Positions 1 through 6,635 are shown, numbered from the stretch's first letter. The stretch: DNA of 7,388 bases from Enterobacterales bacterium (GCA_900768635.1 CAAGDP010000126.1:1-7388); one strand, 5' to 3'. Made by a program: numbers and translations. The notes: a model not told the origin generated them from the sequence alone.

Positions 1-115
1 TGATGTAACGCCACTTTAGATAGCAATATCTATCGGGGTTAAAGGTCGGAGGCGTAAGCCGTTATTACGACTGGGCAGTTACAAGCCCACTACCTTTAGG
101 TGGTGGGTAGTTGAC
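1..115 (+). mobile_element. Right end of an IS200/IS605-family element (tnpB side)
   Basis: This is the terminal non-coding part of an element that enters from the left. The window shows a stem-loop series ending in a GC-rich hairpin (86-107) and then TAGTTGAC, the arrangement typical of the tnpB-side end of IS605-type elements. The same 22-nt hairpin recurs at 7299-7320 beside a tnpA gene, as expected for the two ends recognised by one Y1 transposase. The proposed tip is TTGAC at 111-115. The CAA at 82-84, just 5' of the hairpin, can pair with TTG at 111-113, which fits the guide/cleavage-site pairing of this family. Frame 2 reads DVTPL then stop (2-19), which might be the tail of tnpB, but six codons cannot prove it. 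The exact boundary is inferred. Confidence 0.72.
1..115 (+). ncRNA. Candidate omega RNA (reRNA) 3' part of TnpB
   Basis: TnpB nucleases of IS605-type elements use an RNA transcribed from the 3' end of tnpB through the right end, with the guide lying just outside the element. Here the transcript would be 5'-truncated by the window edge. A nested stem pairs TAAC.CC (6-12) with GG.GTTA (35-41) and encloses a perfect 6-bp helix, TAGATA/TATCTA (17-22 with 27-32), capped by a GCAA tetraloop. A second small hairpin, GGC-GTAA-GCC (51-60), also has a GNRA loop, and the end hairpin (86-107) follows. Bases from 116, starting AATTCCCTGAACC, would be the guide. That this copy is active, or that its tnpB is intact, cannot be seen. 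Confidence 0.6.
86..107 (+). repeat. IS605-type end hairpin, copy 1 (right end)
   Basis: The arms CCCACTACCT and AGGTGGTGGG pair throughout with one G-T wobble and leave a short T-rich loop. The full 22 nt recur exactly at 7299-7320, while the flanks of the two copies differ. That is what is expected if only the transposase-recognised hairpin is shared between left and right ends. Confidence 0.85.
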
Positions 116-216
116 AATTCCCTGAACCTGCAAAAACATCTGGCTTTTCTGCAGGAAGATCTGGAATAGTAGATCAGGATGAATTAAAAGATCTGAATAT
201 AGATCGTTTCCGATAA
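115..216 (+). pseudogene. 3' remnant of an unidentified gene, cut by the IS right end
   Basis: Directly after the proposed element tip, one plus-strand frame stays open for 33 codons and ends in TAA at 214-216. Its last residues are DELKDLNIDRFR. There is no start codon near its upstream edge, because the frame runs into the TGA at 112-114 inside the element. This is what a gene truncated by insertion would leave, but an open frame of this length can also occur by chance. I do not recognise the protein. The minus-strand frame over the same bases (65-316) crosses the IS hairpin and looks like a shadow. Confidence 0.3.
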
Positions 217-298
217 GAAAATGAGTTTCTTGAGAAAGAAAGCAATGCTTTGGAATTTTAAAAAGCTCTAAACATGTATTAAACCTTGTACTAAATTT

Positions 299-324
299 CA
301 GATTTTTATTCAGCAAAAAATCTG
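299..324. repeat. Perfect 9-bp inverted repeat upstream of hcp
   Basis: CAGATTTTT (299-307) and AAAAATCTG (316-324) are exact complements around an 8-nt spacer. No T-run follows on either strand, so it is not a standard intrinsic terminator. It could be a cruciform, an mRNA hairpin or a regulator site. The 217-420 gap otherwise shows no gene, and I found no convincing sigma-70 or sigma-54 promoter for hcp in it. Confidence 0.5.
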
Positions 325-365
325 TAACCTTTCTTTTATCCTCCCGTTATCCTAACAAAGAGAGA

Positions 366-381
366 TGAACCTGATGGTTCA
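366..381. promoter_or_regulatory. Short dyad TGAACC-N4-GGTTCA before hcp
   Basis: A perfect 6-bp inverted repeat with spacer TGAT lies 40 bases before the hcp start. It is operator-like in form or could fold in the mRNA leader. No regulator can be named from it. Confidence 0.3.
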
Positions 382-420
382 CAGACATTCAAATCATATT
401 TTATTTGCGAGGATACGACT

Positions 421-900
421 ATGGCTTTAACAATGTATATGAAAGTTACCGGCAAAAACCAGGGCGAAATCAAGGGTTCTTGCGATCAGGGCGGCGACAA
501 GAAGGATAAAATTCTGATATATGCAATGGATCACGAAGTAGAAATTCCACGTGACACCCATACCGGCCTCCCTACCGGACAGAGAATTCATCATCCGCTG
601 ACTGCTGTCAAAGCCAAGGATGTTTCTTCTCCTAAGCTGTTTGCAGCCTGCTGCAAGGGTGAAGGTGTCAGTGTAGAGCTGGACTTCTACCGCATTAAGG
701 ACACCGGCGAAGAAGAACTGTACTACAAGATTAACCTGGAAGATGCCATTATTGTAAGCATGAAGGAAAAAACTCCGGAAACCTTCCTCCCTGAAAACAA
801 GCCTTACAAGGATATGGAAGAAGTAAGTTTCACCTACTCCAAGATCACCTGGTCCTACACCGATGGCAACATCGAATTCACAGATGACTGGAAAGCATAG
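421..900 (+). CDS. hcp: Type VI secretion system Hcp family protein
   Basis: Hcp forms hexameric rings that stack into the inner tube of the type VI secretion system and is expelled with each firing; it also acts as a chaperone or carrier for effectors. The 159-aa product has the usual Hcp length and no signal peptide or membrane segment. Family features visible are the IKGS segment (17-20), the TGLPTGQRIHHP loop (48-59), SSPKL (69-73) and the C-terminal KITWSYTDGNIEF strand region (141-153). There is no added toxin domain at the C terminus. The start is supported by GAGGA at 409-413, seven bases before ATG. Codon use is similar to the neighbouring housekeeping genes. No other T6SS gene (vgrG, tssB/C, clpV) is in the window, and a terminator follows at once, so this is a monocistronic orphan hcp that presumably serves an apparatus encoded elsewhere. 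Cys77-Cys78 is an unusual adjacent pair, of unknown meaning. Confidence 0.93.
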   Translation: MALTMYMKVTGKNQGEIKGSCDQGGDKKDKILIYAMDHEVEIPRDTHTGLPTGQRIHHPLTAVKAKDVSSPKLFAACCKGEGVSVELDFYRIKDTGEEELYYKINLEDAIIVSMKEKTPETFLPENKPYKDMEEVSFTYSKITWSYTDGNIEFTDDWKA

Positions 901-933
901 GAAAATACTGAATTCATAATTGTCTACTTAAGC

Positions 934-967
934 AGGCACACCTCCACAGAGGATGTGCCTTTGTTTT
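934..967 (+). terminator. Rho-independent terminator of hcp
   Basis: AGGCACACCTC (934-944) pairs with GAGG-A-TGTGCCT (949-960) to give an 11-bp stem with one bulged A and a CACA loop, followed by TTGTTTT. It lies 33 bases after the hcp stop and isolates hcp from ilvC. Confidence 0.88.
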
Positions 968-1059
968 CAGTTATCTTTTATCAACAATCTGCAACTTTCA
1001 ATGCGATTCTCCCGGTGCTCTATGTAGAGTGATGTTTTTCAAAAGTCTAGATAAACAGG

Positions 1060-1088
1060 GATATTATTGCATATAGTGCAATAATATC
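1060..1088. promoter_or_regulatory. Perfect 12-bp dyad, candidate LysR-type (IlvY-like) operator
   Basis: GATATTATTGCA (1060-1071) and TGCAATAATATC (1077-1088) are exact complements around TATAG. The core TTGCA-N5-TGCAA contains the T-N11-A spacing (T1068, A1080) typical of LysR-family sites. Its centre (1074) is about 65 bases before the start point implied by the promoter at 1104-1132, the usual place of a LysR-family recognition site. In E. coli, ilvC is activated by the LysR-type protein IlvY in response to KARI substrates. No ilvY is in the window, so the identity of the regulator is inference. Confidence 0.6.
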
Positions 1089-1103
1089 TTTCACATATAT
1101 CAC

Positions 1104-1132
1104 TTTACGCAAGAATAAAAGCATTGTAAACT
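1104..1132 (+). promoter_or_regulatory. Candidate sigma-70 promoter of ilvC
   Basis: The -35 element TTTACG (1104-1109) and the -10 element TAAACT (1127-1132) each match four of six consensus bases and are 17 nt apart. The implied start near 1139 gives a leader of about 56 nt. The weak hexamers fit a promoter that needs an activator, in keeping with the dyad just upstream. Confidence 0.5.
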
Positions 1133-1152
1133 CTAGGCATAAATTAAACAGG

Positions 1153-1167
1153 CGGGATATCATCCCG
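1153..1167 (+). promoter_or_regulatory. Hairpin in the ilvC leader
   Basis: CGGGAT (1153-1158) and ATCCCG (1162-1167) pair perfectly across a 3-nt loop (ATC) and end 15 bases before the ribosome binding site GGAGAG (1183-1188). It has no T-tail, so it is not a terminator. It could stabilise the mRNA or be a protein site. No leader peptide rich in Ile, Val or Leu codons is visible. Confidence 0.4.
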
Positions 1168-1195
1168 AAAATCATTAATTTTGGAGAGCTGAGAA

Positions 1196-2680
1196 ATGGC
1201 TAATTATTTCAATACATTAAGTCTTCATAACCAACTGGATCAATTAGGTCGCTGCCGTTTTATGTCCCGTGACGAATTCAAGGACGGTTGCAATTTCCTC
1301 AAGGGAAAGAAAATCGTCATTGTAGGTTGCGGCGCTCAGGGTCTTAACCAGGGTCTTAATATGAGAGATTCCGGTTTGGATGTTTCCTACGCATTACGTA
1401 AGGAAGCTATCGAGCAAAAGAGAAAGTCTTTCCTTCAGGCTACTGAAAACGGCTTTAAGGTAGGCACCTATGAAGAATTAATTCCTACTGCCGATCTGGT
1501 TATTAACCTGACTCCGGATAAGCAGCACTCCAATGTAGTTGAAAGTGTTATGCCTCTTATGAAACAGGGCGCAGCTCTCGGTTATTCCCATGGTTTCAAT
1601 ATTGTGGAAGTTGGTCAGCAGATTCGTCCAGACATCACTGTTGTAATGTCTGCTCCAAAGTGCCCTGGTACAGAAGTACGTCACGAATATCAGCGTGGCT
1701 TTGGTGTTCCAACATTAATTGCTGTTCATCCTGCCAATGATCCTAAGGGTGAAGGTATGGCTATTGCCAAGGCCTGGTGCGCTGCCACCGGTGGTCACAA
1801 GGCAGGTGTTCTTGAATCTTCCTTTGTTGCTGAAGTTAAATCAGATCTGATGGGTGAACAGACCATTCTCTGCGGTATGCTTCAGACCGGTTCTCTGCTT
1901 TGCTTTGACAAAATGGTTGAACTGGGTGTTGAACCTGAATATGCCTGCAAGCTCCTGCAGTTCGGTTGGGAAACTCTGGGCGAAGCTCTTAAATTCGGTG
2001 GCGTAACCAATATGCTGGATCGTCTCTCCAACCCTGCCAAGATCAAGGCTTACGAGCTGGCTGAAGAACTTAAGAATATTATGCGTCCTCTTTATCAGGA
2101 ACATATGGATAACATTATGAGCGGCAAGTTCTCCACTACTATGATGGCAGACTGGGCCAAGGGCGATCCTGATCTACTGGGATGGAGAAAGGCTACCGGT
2201 GAAACATCTTTCGAAAAAGCAAAATGCACTGATAAGGTTATCCCTGAACAGGAATACTTCGACCACGGTATTCTTATGGCAGCTATGGTAGCAGCAGGCG
2301 TAGAGCTGGCATTTGAAACCATGACCACCTCAGGTATCAAGCCGGAATCCGCCTACTATGAATCACTCCATGAACTGCCACTGATTGCCAATACCATTGC
2401 CCGTAAGCGTCTGTACGAAATGAATGTGGTAATTTCAGATACTGCAGAATACGGTAACTACCTGTTCGCTAACAAATGCGTTCCACTGTTGCAGGATTTC
2501 ATGAAGAAAATCACTCTGGAAGATATTGGCGGCGGTCTTAAGAATCCAGATGTAGCAGTAGACAATGCTTATCTGGTGGAAGTTAACGAAGCAATCAGAA
2601 ATCATCCGATTGAAGTAGTTGGAAAGAAGCTCCGCGGCTATATGACTGATATGAAGAGAATTGCCGTAGCCAACAGCTAA
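1196..2680 (+). CDS. ilvC: Ketol-acid reductoisomerase, class II (long form)
   Basis: Catalyses the Mg2+-dependent alkyl migration and NADPH-dependent reduction of 2-acetolactate or 2-aceto-2-hydroxybutyrate to the dihydroxyacids of valine, leucine and isoleucine synthesis, in the cytoplasm. At 494 aa it matches the long enterobacterial form (E. coli 491) rather than the ~330-aa class I. It starts MANYFNTL and ends LRGYMTDMKRIAVANS, both near-identical to E. coli IlvC from memory. The Rossmann motif GCGAQG is at 44-49; NADPH-phosphate contacts R68, R76 and S78 are present, as is Q110. Active-site residues H132, K155, D217, E221, E389, E393 and S414 are all conserved at the E. coli numbering. 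GGAGAG, seven bases before ATG, sets the start. It stands alone between its own regulatory region and a terminator; no ilvBN, ilvD or ilvE is nearby. Codon choice (many GGT, GTT, CTT) suggests high expression. Confidence 0.98.
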   Translation: MANYFNTLSLHNQLDQLGRCRFMSRDEFKDGCNFLKGKKIVIVGCGAQGLNQGLNMRDSGLDVSYALRKEAIEQKRKSFLQATENGFKVGTYEELIPTADLVINLTPDKQHSNVVESVMPLMKQGAALGYSHGFNIVEVGQQIRPDITVVMSAPKCPGTEVRHEYQRGFGVPTLIAVHPANDPKGEGMAIAKAWCAATGGHKAGVLESSFVAEVKSDLMGEQTILCGMLQTGSLLCFDKMVELGVEPEYACKLLQFGWETLGEALKFGGVTNMLDRLSNPAKIKAYELAEELKNIMRPLYQEHMDNIMSGKFSTTMMADWAKGDPDLLGWRKATGETSFEKAKCTDKVIPEQEYFDHGILMAAMVAAGVELAFETMTTSGIKPESAYYESLHELPLIANTIARKRLYEMNVVISDTAEYGNYLFANKCVPLLQDFMKKITLEDIGGGLKNPDVAVDNAYLVEVNEAIRNHPIEVVGKKLRGYMTDMKRIAVANS

Positions 2681-2709
2681 TCTGCAATAACTTTATAAGA
2701 TTATCTTTG

Positions 2710-2739
2710 ACTCCGGACTTCTGTTCCGGAGTTTTTTTT
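2710..2739 (+). terminator. Intrinsic terminator of ilvC
   Basis: ACTCCGGA (2710-2717) and TCCGGAGT (2725-2732) form an 8-bp GC-rich stem with a 7-nt loop, and the run of Ts covers 2732-2739. It starts 29 bases after the ilvC stop. It ends only 15 bases before the next ATG, so the aminotransferase depends on read-through or on a promoter not obvious in the gap. Confidence 0.92.
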
Positions 2740-2754
2740 ACACAAGGAAAACTT

Positions 2755-3951
2755 ATGTTTAACCAGCAAATGTATAAACTGGGTTCACATCGCTCTGTGA
2801 TCCGGGAACTGTTTGAATTTGGAAAGAAACGTAAAACCGAAGTGGGAGATGACAATGTCTATGACTTCAGTATTGGCAATCCCAGTGTTCCTGCACCGAA
2901 AGAAGTTCAGGAAACATTAAATGCCATAATCAATGACTGTTCTCCAACTCAGGTTCACAGTTATACCTCCGCTCAGGGTAATCCTACAGTACGCAGTGCC
3001 ATTGCCAGCAATCTTAATAACCGGTTTGGAACCTCCTTTACTGCAGACAATTTCTATATGACCTGCGGAGCAGCTGCATCTCTTGCCATCACCTTCCGGG
3101 CAATTATCACCCCGGAAACTAACGAAATTGTAACTTTTGCTCCTTTTTTCACCGAATATCGGGTCTTTGTGGAATCTCAGGGAGGAAAACTGGTGGTGAT
3201 TCCACCTGAAGAACCTTCTTTCCAGATCAATTTCCAGCATCTGGAAAAGCTTCTTACACCGAAAACCGCCGGAGTTCTTATTAACTCTCCTAACAATCCA
3301 AGCGGAGTTGTATATTCTGAAGAAACCTTACAGAAATTAGGAGATTTACTCAGAATAAAGGAACAGGAATTCGGACATGAAATTTATCTGATTTCTGACG
3401 AGCCTTATCGGGAAATAACCTATGACGGCAAAAAAAATCCTTTTGCCACTAAATTCTATGCCAATACCTTTGTATGTTATTCCTACAGTAAATCCCTGTC
3501 ACTGCCGGGAGAGCGCATCGGCTATATTCTGGTTTCAAATGAAATGAAAGATTCTGCTGATATGTACGCTGCCGTCTGCGGAGCAGGAAGATCTCTGGGA
3601 TATATCTGTGCTCCAAGTCTTTTTCAGCAACTTATCGAAAAATGTGCCGGACTTACTGCCGATCTTTCCATATATGCAAATAATCGGGATCTGCTGTACA
3701 GCGGACTTACCAGTCTGGGATTTGAATGTATCTATCCTGAAGGGGCATTCTACCTGTTTATGAAAGCACCTGAAGCCTCATCCGTCAACTTCTGCGAAAC
3801 CGCCAAAAAGTATGATCTTCTGCTGGTTCCTGCTGATGACTTCGGAACTCCGGGATATGTGCGTATTGCCTACTGTGTAAGTTCGGGCATGATCAGAAGA
3901 TCTATGCAGGCTTTTGCAAAACTGGCTGCAGAATATCATCTGGGGAAATAA
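2755..3951 (+). CDS. PLP-dependent class I/II aminotransferase (aspartate aminotransferase fold)
   Basis: Transfers an amino group between an amino acid and a 2-oxo acid using pyridoxal phosphate; the actual substrates cannot be assigned. The 398-aa product has the fold type I landmarks: CGAAASL (104-110, phosphate-side loop), NSPNNPSG (177-184), SDEPYRE (214-220) with PLP-ring Asp215, SYSKSLSLPGERIGY (243-257) with Schiff-base Lys246, and YVRIAYC (368-374) with substrate-carboxylate Arg370. I chose ATG 2755 because AAGGAAA (2744-2750) precedes it. The frame also runs back to TTG 2707, but that extension is the translated ilvC terminator. The type resembles a COG0436-like group that I associate with clostridia and Bacteroidetes; it is not E. 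coli AspC or TyrB. Position after ilvC hints at, but does not prove, a branched-chain or alanine role. It ends convergently with alr. Confidence 0.9.
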   Translation: MFNQQMYKLGSHRSVIRELFEFGKKRKTEVGDDNVYDFSIGNPSVPAPKEVQETLNAIINDCSPTQVHSYTSAQGNPTVRSAIASNLNNRFGTSFTADNFYMTCGAAASLAITFRAIITPETNEIVTFAPFFTEYRVFVESQGGKLVVIPPEEPSFQINFQHLEKLLTPKTAGVLINSPNNPSGVVYSEETLQKLGDLLRIKEQEFGHEIYLISDEPYREITYDGKKNPFATKFYANTFVCYSYSKSLSLPGERIGYILVSNEMKDSADMYAAVCGAGRSLGYICAPSLFQQLIEKCAGLTADLSIYANNRDLLYSGLTSLGFECIYPEGAFYLFMKAPEASSVNFCETAKKYDLLLVPADDFGTPGYVRIAYCVSSGMIRRSMQAFAKLAAEYHLGK

Positions 3952-3981
3952 TCCCGGCAAGATAAAAATTACCGGTATCCA

Positions 3982-4015
3982 AAAGCAGGTGTTATCATCA
4001 GGTATCACCTGCTTT
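3982..4015. terminator. Shared hairpin terminator between convergent genes
   Basis: AAAGCAGGTG (3982-3991) pairs perfectly with CACCTGCTTT (4006-4015), a 10-bp stem with a 14-nt loop region. It lies 30 bases after the aminotransferase stop and 29 bases beyond the alr stop. The minus strand gives a tail of TTTT (3981-3984) and the plus strand TTTAT, so it can serve both directions, somewhat weakly by tail length. Confidence 0.75.
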
Positions 4016-4044
4016 ATCTGGTAACAGACAGAAAATAAAAAGAT

Positions 4045-5130
4045 CTAGGACTTATAAACATAATCAACCCGACTGGTAAGTTTAAGCACCAGTTCGTAAG
4101 GAATAGTACCCACCTTATCGGCAATAATCTCCACCGGAAGTCCTTCACCCCAAAGAGTTACTTCATCCCCCGGCTGATCCTGAGCATCAGGACCAAGATC
4201 TACGAACATCATATCCATACAGACATGGCCTGCCGTCTTAACCAGGCGATTATTTACCAGTACCGGAGTACCGTTAGGTGTCTGACGGGGATAACCATCT
4301 CCATAACCCATAGCTACAATACCTAAAACCGTATCATAAGGCGCCTCATAGGAAATACCATATCCTACCTTATCCCCTTTTTTAAGTTTTTTTACAGCTA
4401 TAAGATTACTTTTCAGGGTCATGACCGGCTTCAACCCCAGATCTTCACCGGTTTGATCTTCATAGGGAGATACACCATAAAGAACAATCCCCGGACGGAC
4501 ATAATCAGTATGAGAAGAGGGCCAGGAGAAAACACCCGCTGAATTGGCCAGAGCAGTTGGCATATCTGGATGAGCTGCGGCAAAAGCAGTAAAACATTCA
4601 ATCTGCTTTCGTGTGTAATCAGCTTTATCCGGTTCATCCGCAGTACAAAGATGGGAAATAAGGCCGACAGGTTCAGCTACATTAGGACTGTTTATCATCC
4701 GCTGGTAAAAGTTCTCGGCTTCCTCCGGTCCTACTCCCAGCCGGTGCATACCGGTATCTAATTTAAGCCAGCAGTTCACCGGAGAAGGAAGAACAGCATG
4801 TTCAATCTGCTCCAACAGTTGCTCACTGTGCACAGCAGTCTGAAAATTATTAGCCACAATAACCTGAATATCACTCTCATTAAAAAAACCTTCCAGAAGA
4901 ATGATAGGTTTAACAATTCCGGCACTGCGCAGGGAAAGTCCCTCCTCAATACGCGCCACCGCATAGGCATCAGCACAATCAGAAAGAGATCTGGCCACTT
5001 CCACCAGACCATGTCCGTAGGCATTGGCCTTGACTACTGCAACAATTTTAGAATTTGGAACCTTGCTTTTAATAAGCTGAAAATTATGTCTTAAAGCTTT
5101 CAGATCAATAATTGCTCTAACCGACTGCAT
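4045..5130 (-). CDS. alr: Alanine racemase
   Basis: Interconverts L- and D-alanine with PLP, supplying D-alanine for peptidoglycan, in the cytoplasm. The 361-aa product has normal length (E. coli Alr 359). The N-terminal TIM barrel has the PLP-binding segment VVKANAYGHG with Schiff-base Lys34. The second catalytic base is Tyr257 in VGYGISY (255-261). Other family marks are LDTGMHRLG (124-132), VRPGIVLYG (211-219), GYGDGYPR (275-282) and the CMDMMFVD loop (304-311). The start is supported by AAGGTG (plus-strand 5138-5143), seven bases before ATG. Only 39 bases separate it from the dnaB stop upstream, with no terminator between, so co-transcription with dnaB is likely; the same dnaB-alr order is known in E. 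coli. Whether it is the biosynthetic (alr) or catabolic (dadX) type cannot be told from sequence alone, but the context favours alr. Confidence 0.97.
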   Translation of the reverse strand: MQSVRAIIDLKALRHNFQLIKSKVPNSKIVAVVKANAYGHGLVEVARSLSDCADAYAVARIEEGLSLRSAGIVKPIILLEGFFNESDIQVIVANNFQTAVHSEQLLEQIEHAVLPSPVNCWLKLDTGMHRLGVGPEEAENFYQRMINSPNVAEPVGLISHLCTADEPDKADYTRKQIECFTAFAAAHPDMPTALANSAGVFSWPSSHTDYVRPGIVLYGVSPYEDQTGEDLGLKPVMTLKSNLIAVKKLKKGDKVGYGISYEAPYDTVLGIVAMGYGDGYPRQTPNGTPVLVNNRLVKTAGHVCMDMMFVDLGPDAQDQPGDEVTLWGEGLPVEIIADKVGTIPYELVLKLTSRVDYVYKS

Positions 5131-5169
5131 ATTCTTTCACCTTGAAATATCAATCTTCACAGCATACAG

Positions 5170-6612
5170 CTATCTGGTTGGCGGTTGTAATGAAGGATCA
5201 TCATAATCTCTGGTATAGTTGGAAAAACGGGAGAACTTATTCTCAAAAAGCAACTTGGTGGTACCGGTAGGACCGTTACGTTGCTTGCCGATAATAATTT
5301 CAGCCAGACCTTTATCCTTGGAATCCTTGTGATAATACTCATCTCGGTAAATAAACATAATCAAATCAGCATCCTGTTCAATAGCTCCGGATTCACGAAG
5401 ATCCGAATTCATAGGACGTTTATCAGTACGGTTTTCCAGACTCCGGTTTAACTGGGACAAGGCTATTACCGGAACATTAAGTTCCATGGCCAGCTGCTTA
5501 AGGCTACGGGAGATTTCCGAAACCTCCTGCTGCTTATCAGTGCCATATCCGGGAATAGACATATGCTGGAGATAATCAATCATAATCAGACTGATGCCAC
5601 CCCTTTCCCGGGCTATTTTCCGGGCTCGGGTTCTCACATCCATAGGAGACAGCCCCGTCTGATCATCAATATATAACATATCTCCCCGCTCTTTCATCAG
5701 GGAAACAGCCTTACCGAGATTTACACAATCAGAACTGTCCAGAGTACCCCTGCTGAGTTTTTCCAACTCTATACGGGAAATCGAACTGAGCATACGCAGA
5801 TTCAACTGCCAGGCCGGCATTTCCAGCGAAAAGACCAATACCGGTTTGGTATTCTCAGGATTTAAAAAAGCATGCTCCACAATATTCATAGCCAAGGTAG
5901 TCTTACCCATGGACGGACGTGCTGCCAGAATAATAAGTTCACCTTCATGAAAACCATTAGTCTTTTTGTCCAGCTCGGTAAATCCCGAAGCAACTCCGGC
6001 AACACCTCCCTTACGGGACATGTTATCCTTCAATCGTTCCATGGTAGGCTTAATGAGCTCGGCAAGAGGCTGAGGACCGGAAGACTCGTTCATAATACGG
6101 TTTTCGGCTATTTCAAAAATATCATGCTCAGCCTTATCCAGAATATCTTCACCCTCAAGATCGGTGTTTTCATAAGTATAATCAGACAACCTGCGGCAGC
6201 AGTCCAGAACCTGACGCTTAATAGCCCGATCCCGTACCACATTGACATAGCTTCTTACAGATGCTGCTGAGGGAACAATATCCTGGAGATGAATAAGATA
6301 ATTCTGCCCCCCTACCTTATCCAGAAGGTGACGGCTGTCCAAATCAGATTGCAGAGTCACTGAATCAATATTCTGCTGGGAATTGGCAAGACGAAGAAAA
6401 GACTCGAAAATCAGCCTGTTGGCCTGGTTGTAAAAATCTTCAGGACGAAGGGAACTGCTGGCTGTTTCCCAGGCAGCATTATCCAGAAGAATACAGCCTA
6501 AAACCGACTGTTCAGCATTATAATCATGGGGAATTTCCCTGCCTGAAGATACAGTGGATGAAGCTTTGGCTTTAGGATACAAAGAGATGTCTATCTTGTC
6601 AGTGGAGTCCAT
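5170..6612 (-). CDS. dnaB: Replicative DNA helicase DnaB
   Basis: Hexameric 5'-3' helicase that unwinds the replication fork and recruits primase. The 480-aa protein is the usual length (E. coli 471). The N-terminal domain begins at about residue 30 with the family sequence AEQSVLG (33-39). After a linker, the RecA-like domain carries Walker A ARPSMGKTT (231-239, Lys237), the catalytic Glu264 in FSLEMP (261-266), Walker B LIMIDYLQ (342-349, Asp346), the SQLNRSLENR motif (386-395) and the C-terminal KQRNGPTG segment (443-450) with the trans-acting Lys/Arg. No intein or insertion interrupts it. The start ATG has GAGGAA at plus-strand 6616-6621; spacing is a little short. The residues before 30 vary in this family, so the start is less certain than the gene. 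A promoter lies at 6636-6664 and alr follows. Confidence 0.98.
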   Translation of the reverse strand: MDSTDKIDISLYPKAKASSTVSSGREIPHDYNAEQSVLGCILLDNAAWETASSSLRPEDFYNQANRLIFESFLRLANSQQNIDSVTLQSDLDSRHLLDKVGGQNYLIHLQDIVPSAASVRSYVNVVRDRAIKRQVLDCCRRLSDYTYENTDLEGEDILDKAEHDIFEIAENRIMNESSGPQPLAELIKPTMERLKDNMSRKGGVAGVASGFTELDKKTNGFHEGELIILAARPSMGKTTLAMNIVEHAFLNPENTKPVLVFSLEMPAWQLNLRMLSSISRIELEKLSRGTLDSSDCVNLGKAVSLMKERGDMLYIDDQTGLSPMDVRTRARKIARERGGISLIMIDYLQHMSIPGYGTDKQQEVSEISRSLKQLAMELNVPVIALSQLNRSLENRTDKRPMNSDLRESGAIEQDADLIMFIYRDEYYHKDSKDKGLAEIIIGKQRNGPTGTTKLLFENKFSRFSNYTRDYDDPSLQPPTR

Positions 6613-6635
6613 TTGTTCCTCGTTAAGGCAGGTGA

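Noticed and set aside
65..316. 83-aa open frame on the minus strand
   Set aside because: It runs through the IS end hairpin and antisense to the plus-strand remnant, has no ribosome binding site I can see and no recognisable motif.
1478..2340. Minus-strand open frames inside ilvC
   Set aside because: They are antisense shadows of a fully conserved gene.
2707..2754. TTG start giving the aminotransferase 16 extra residues
   Set aside because: These codons are the ilvC terminator stem and T-run; the ATG at 2755 has a proper AAGGAAA and the family N terminus fits it.
5872..6270. 132-aa plus-strand frame inside dnaB
   Set aside because: It is antisense to the conserved DnaB domains and has no independent support.
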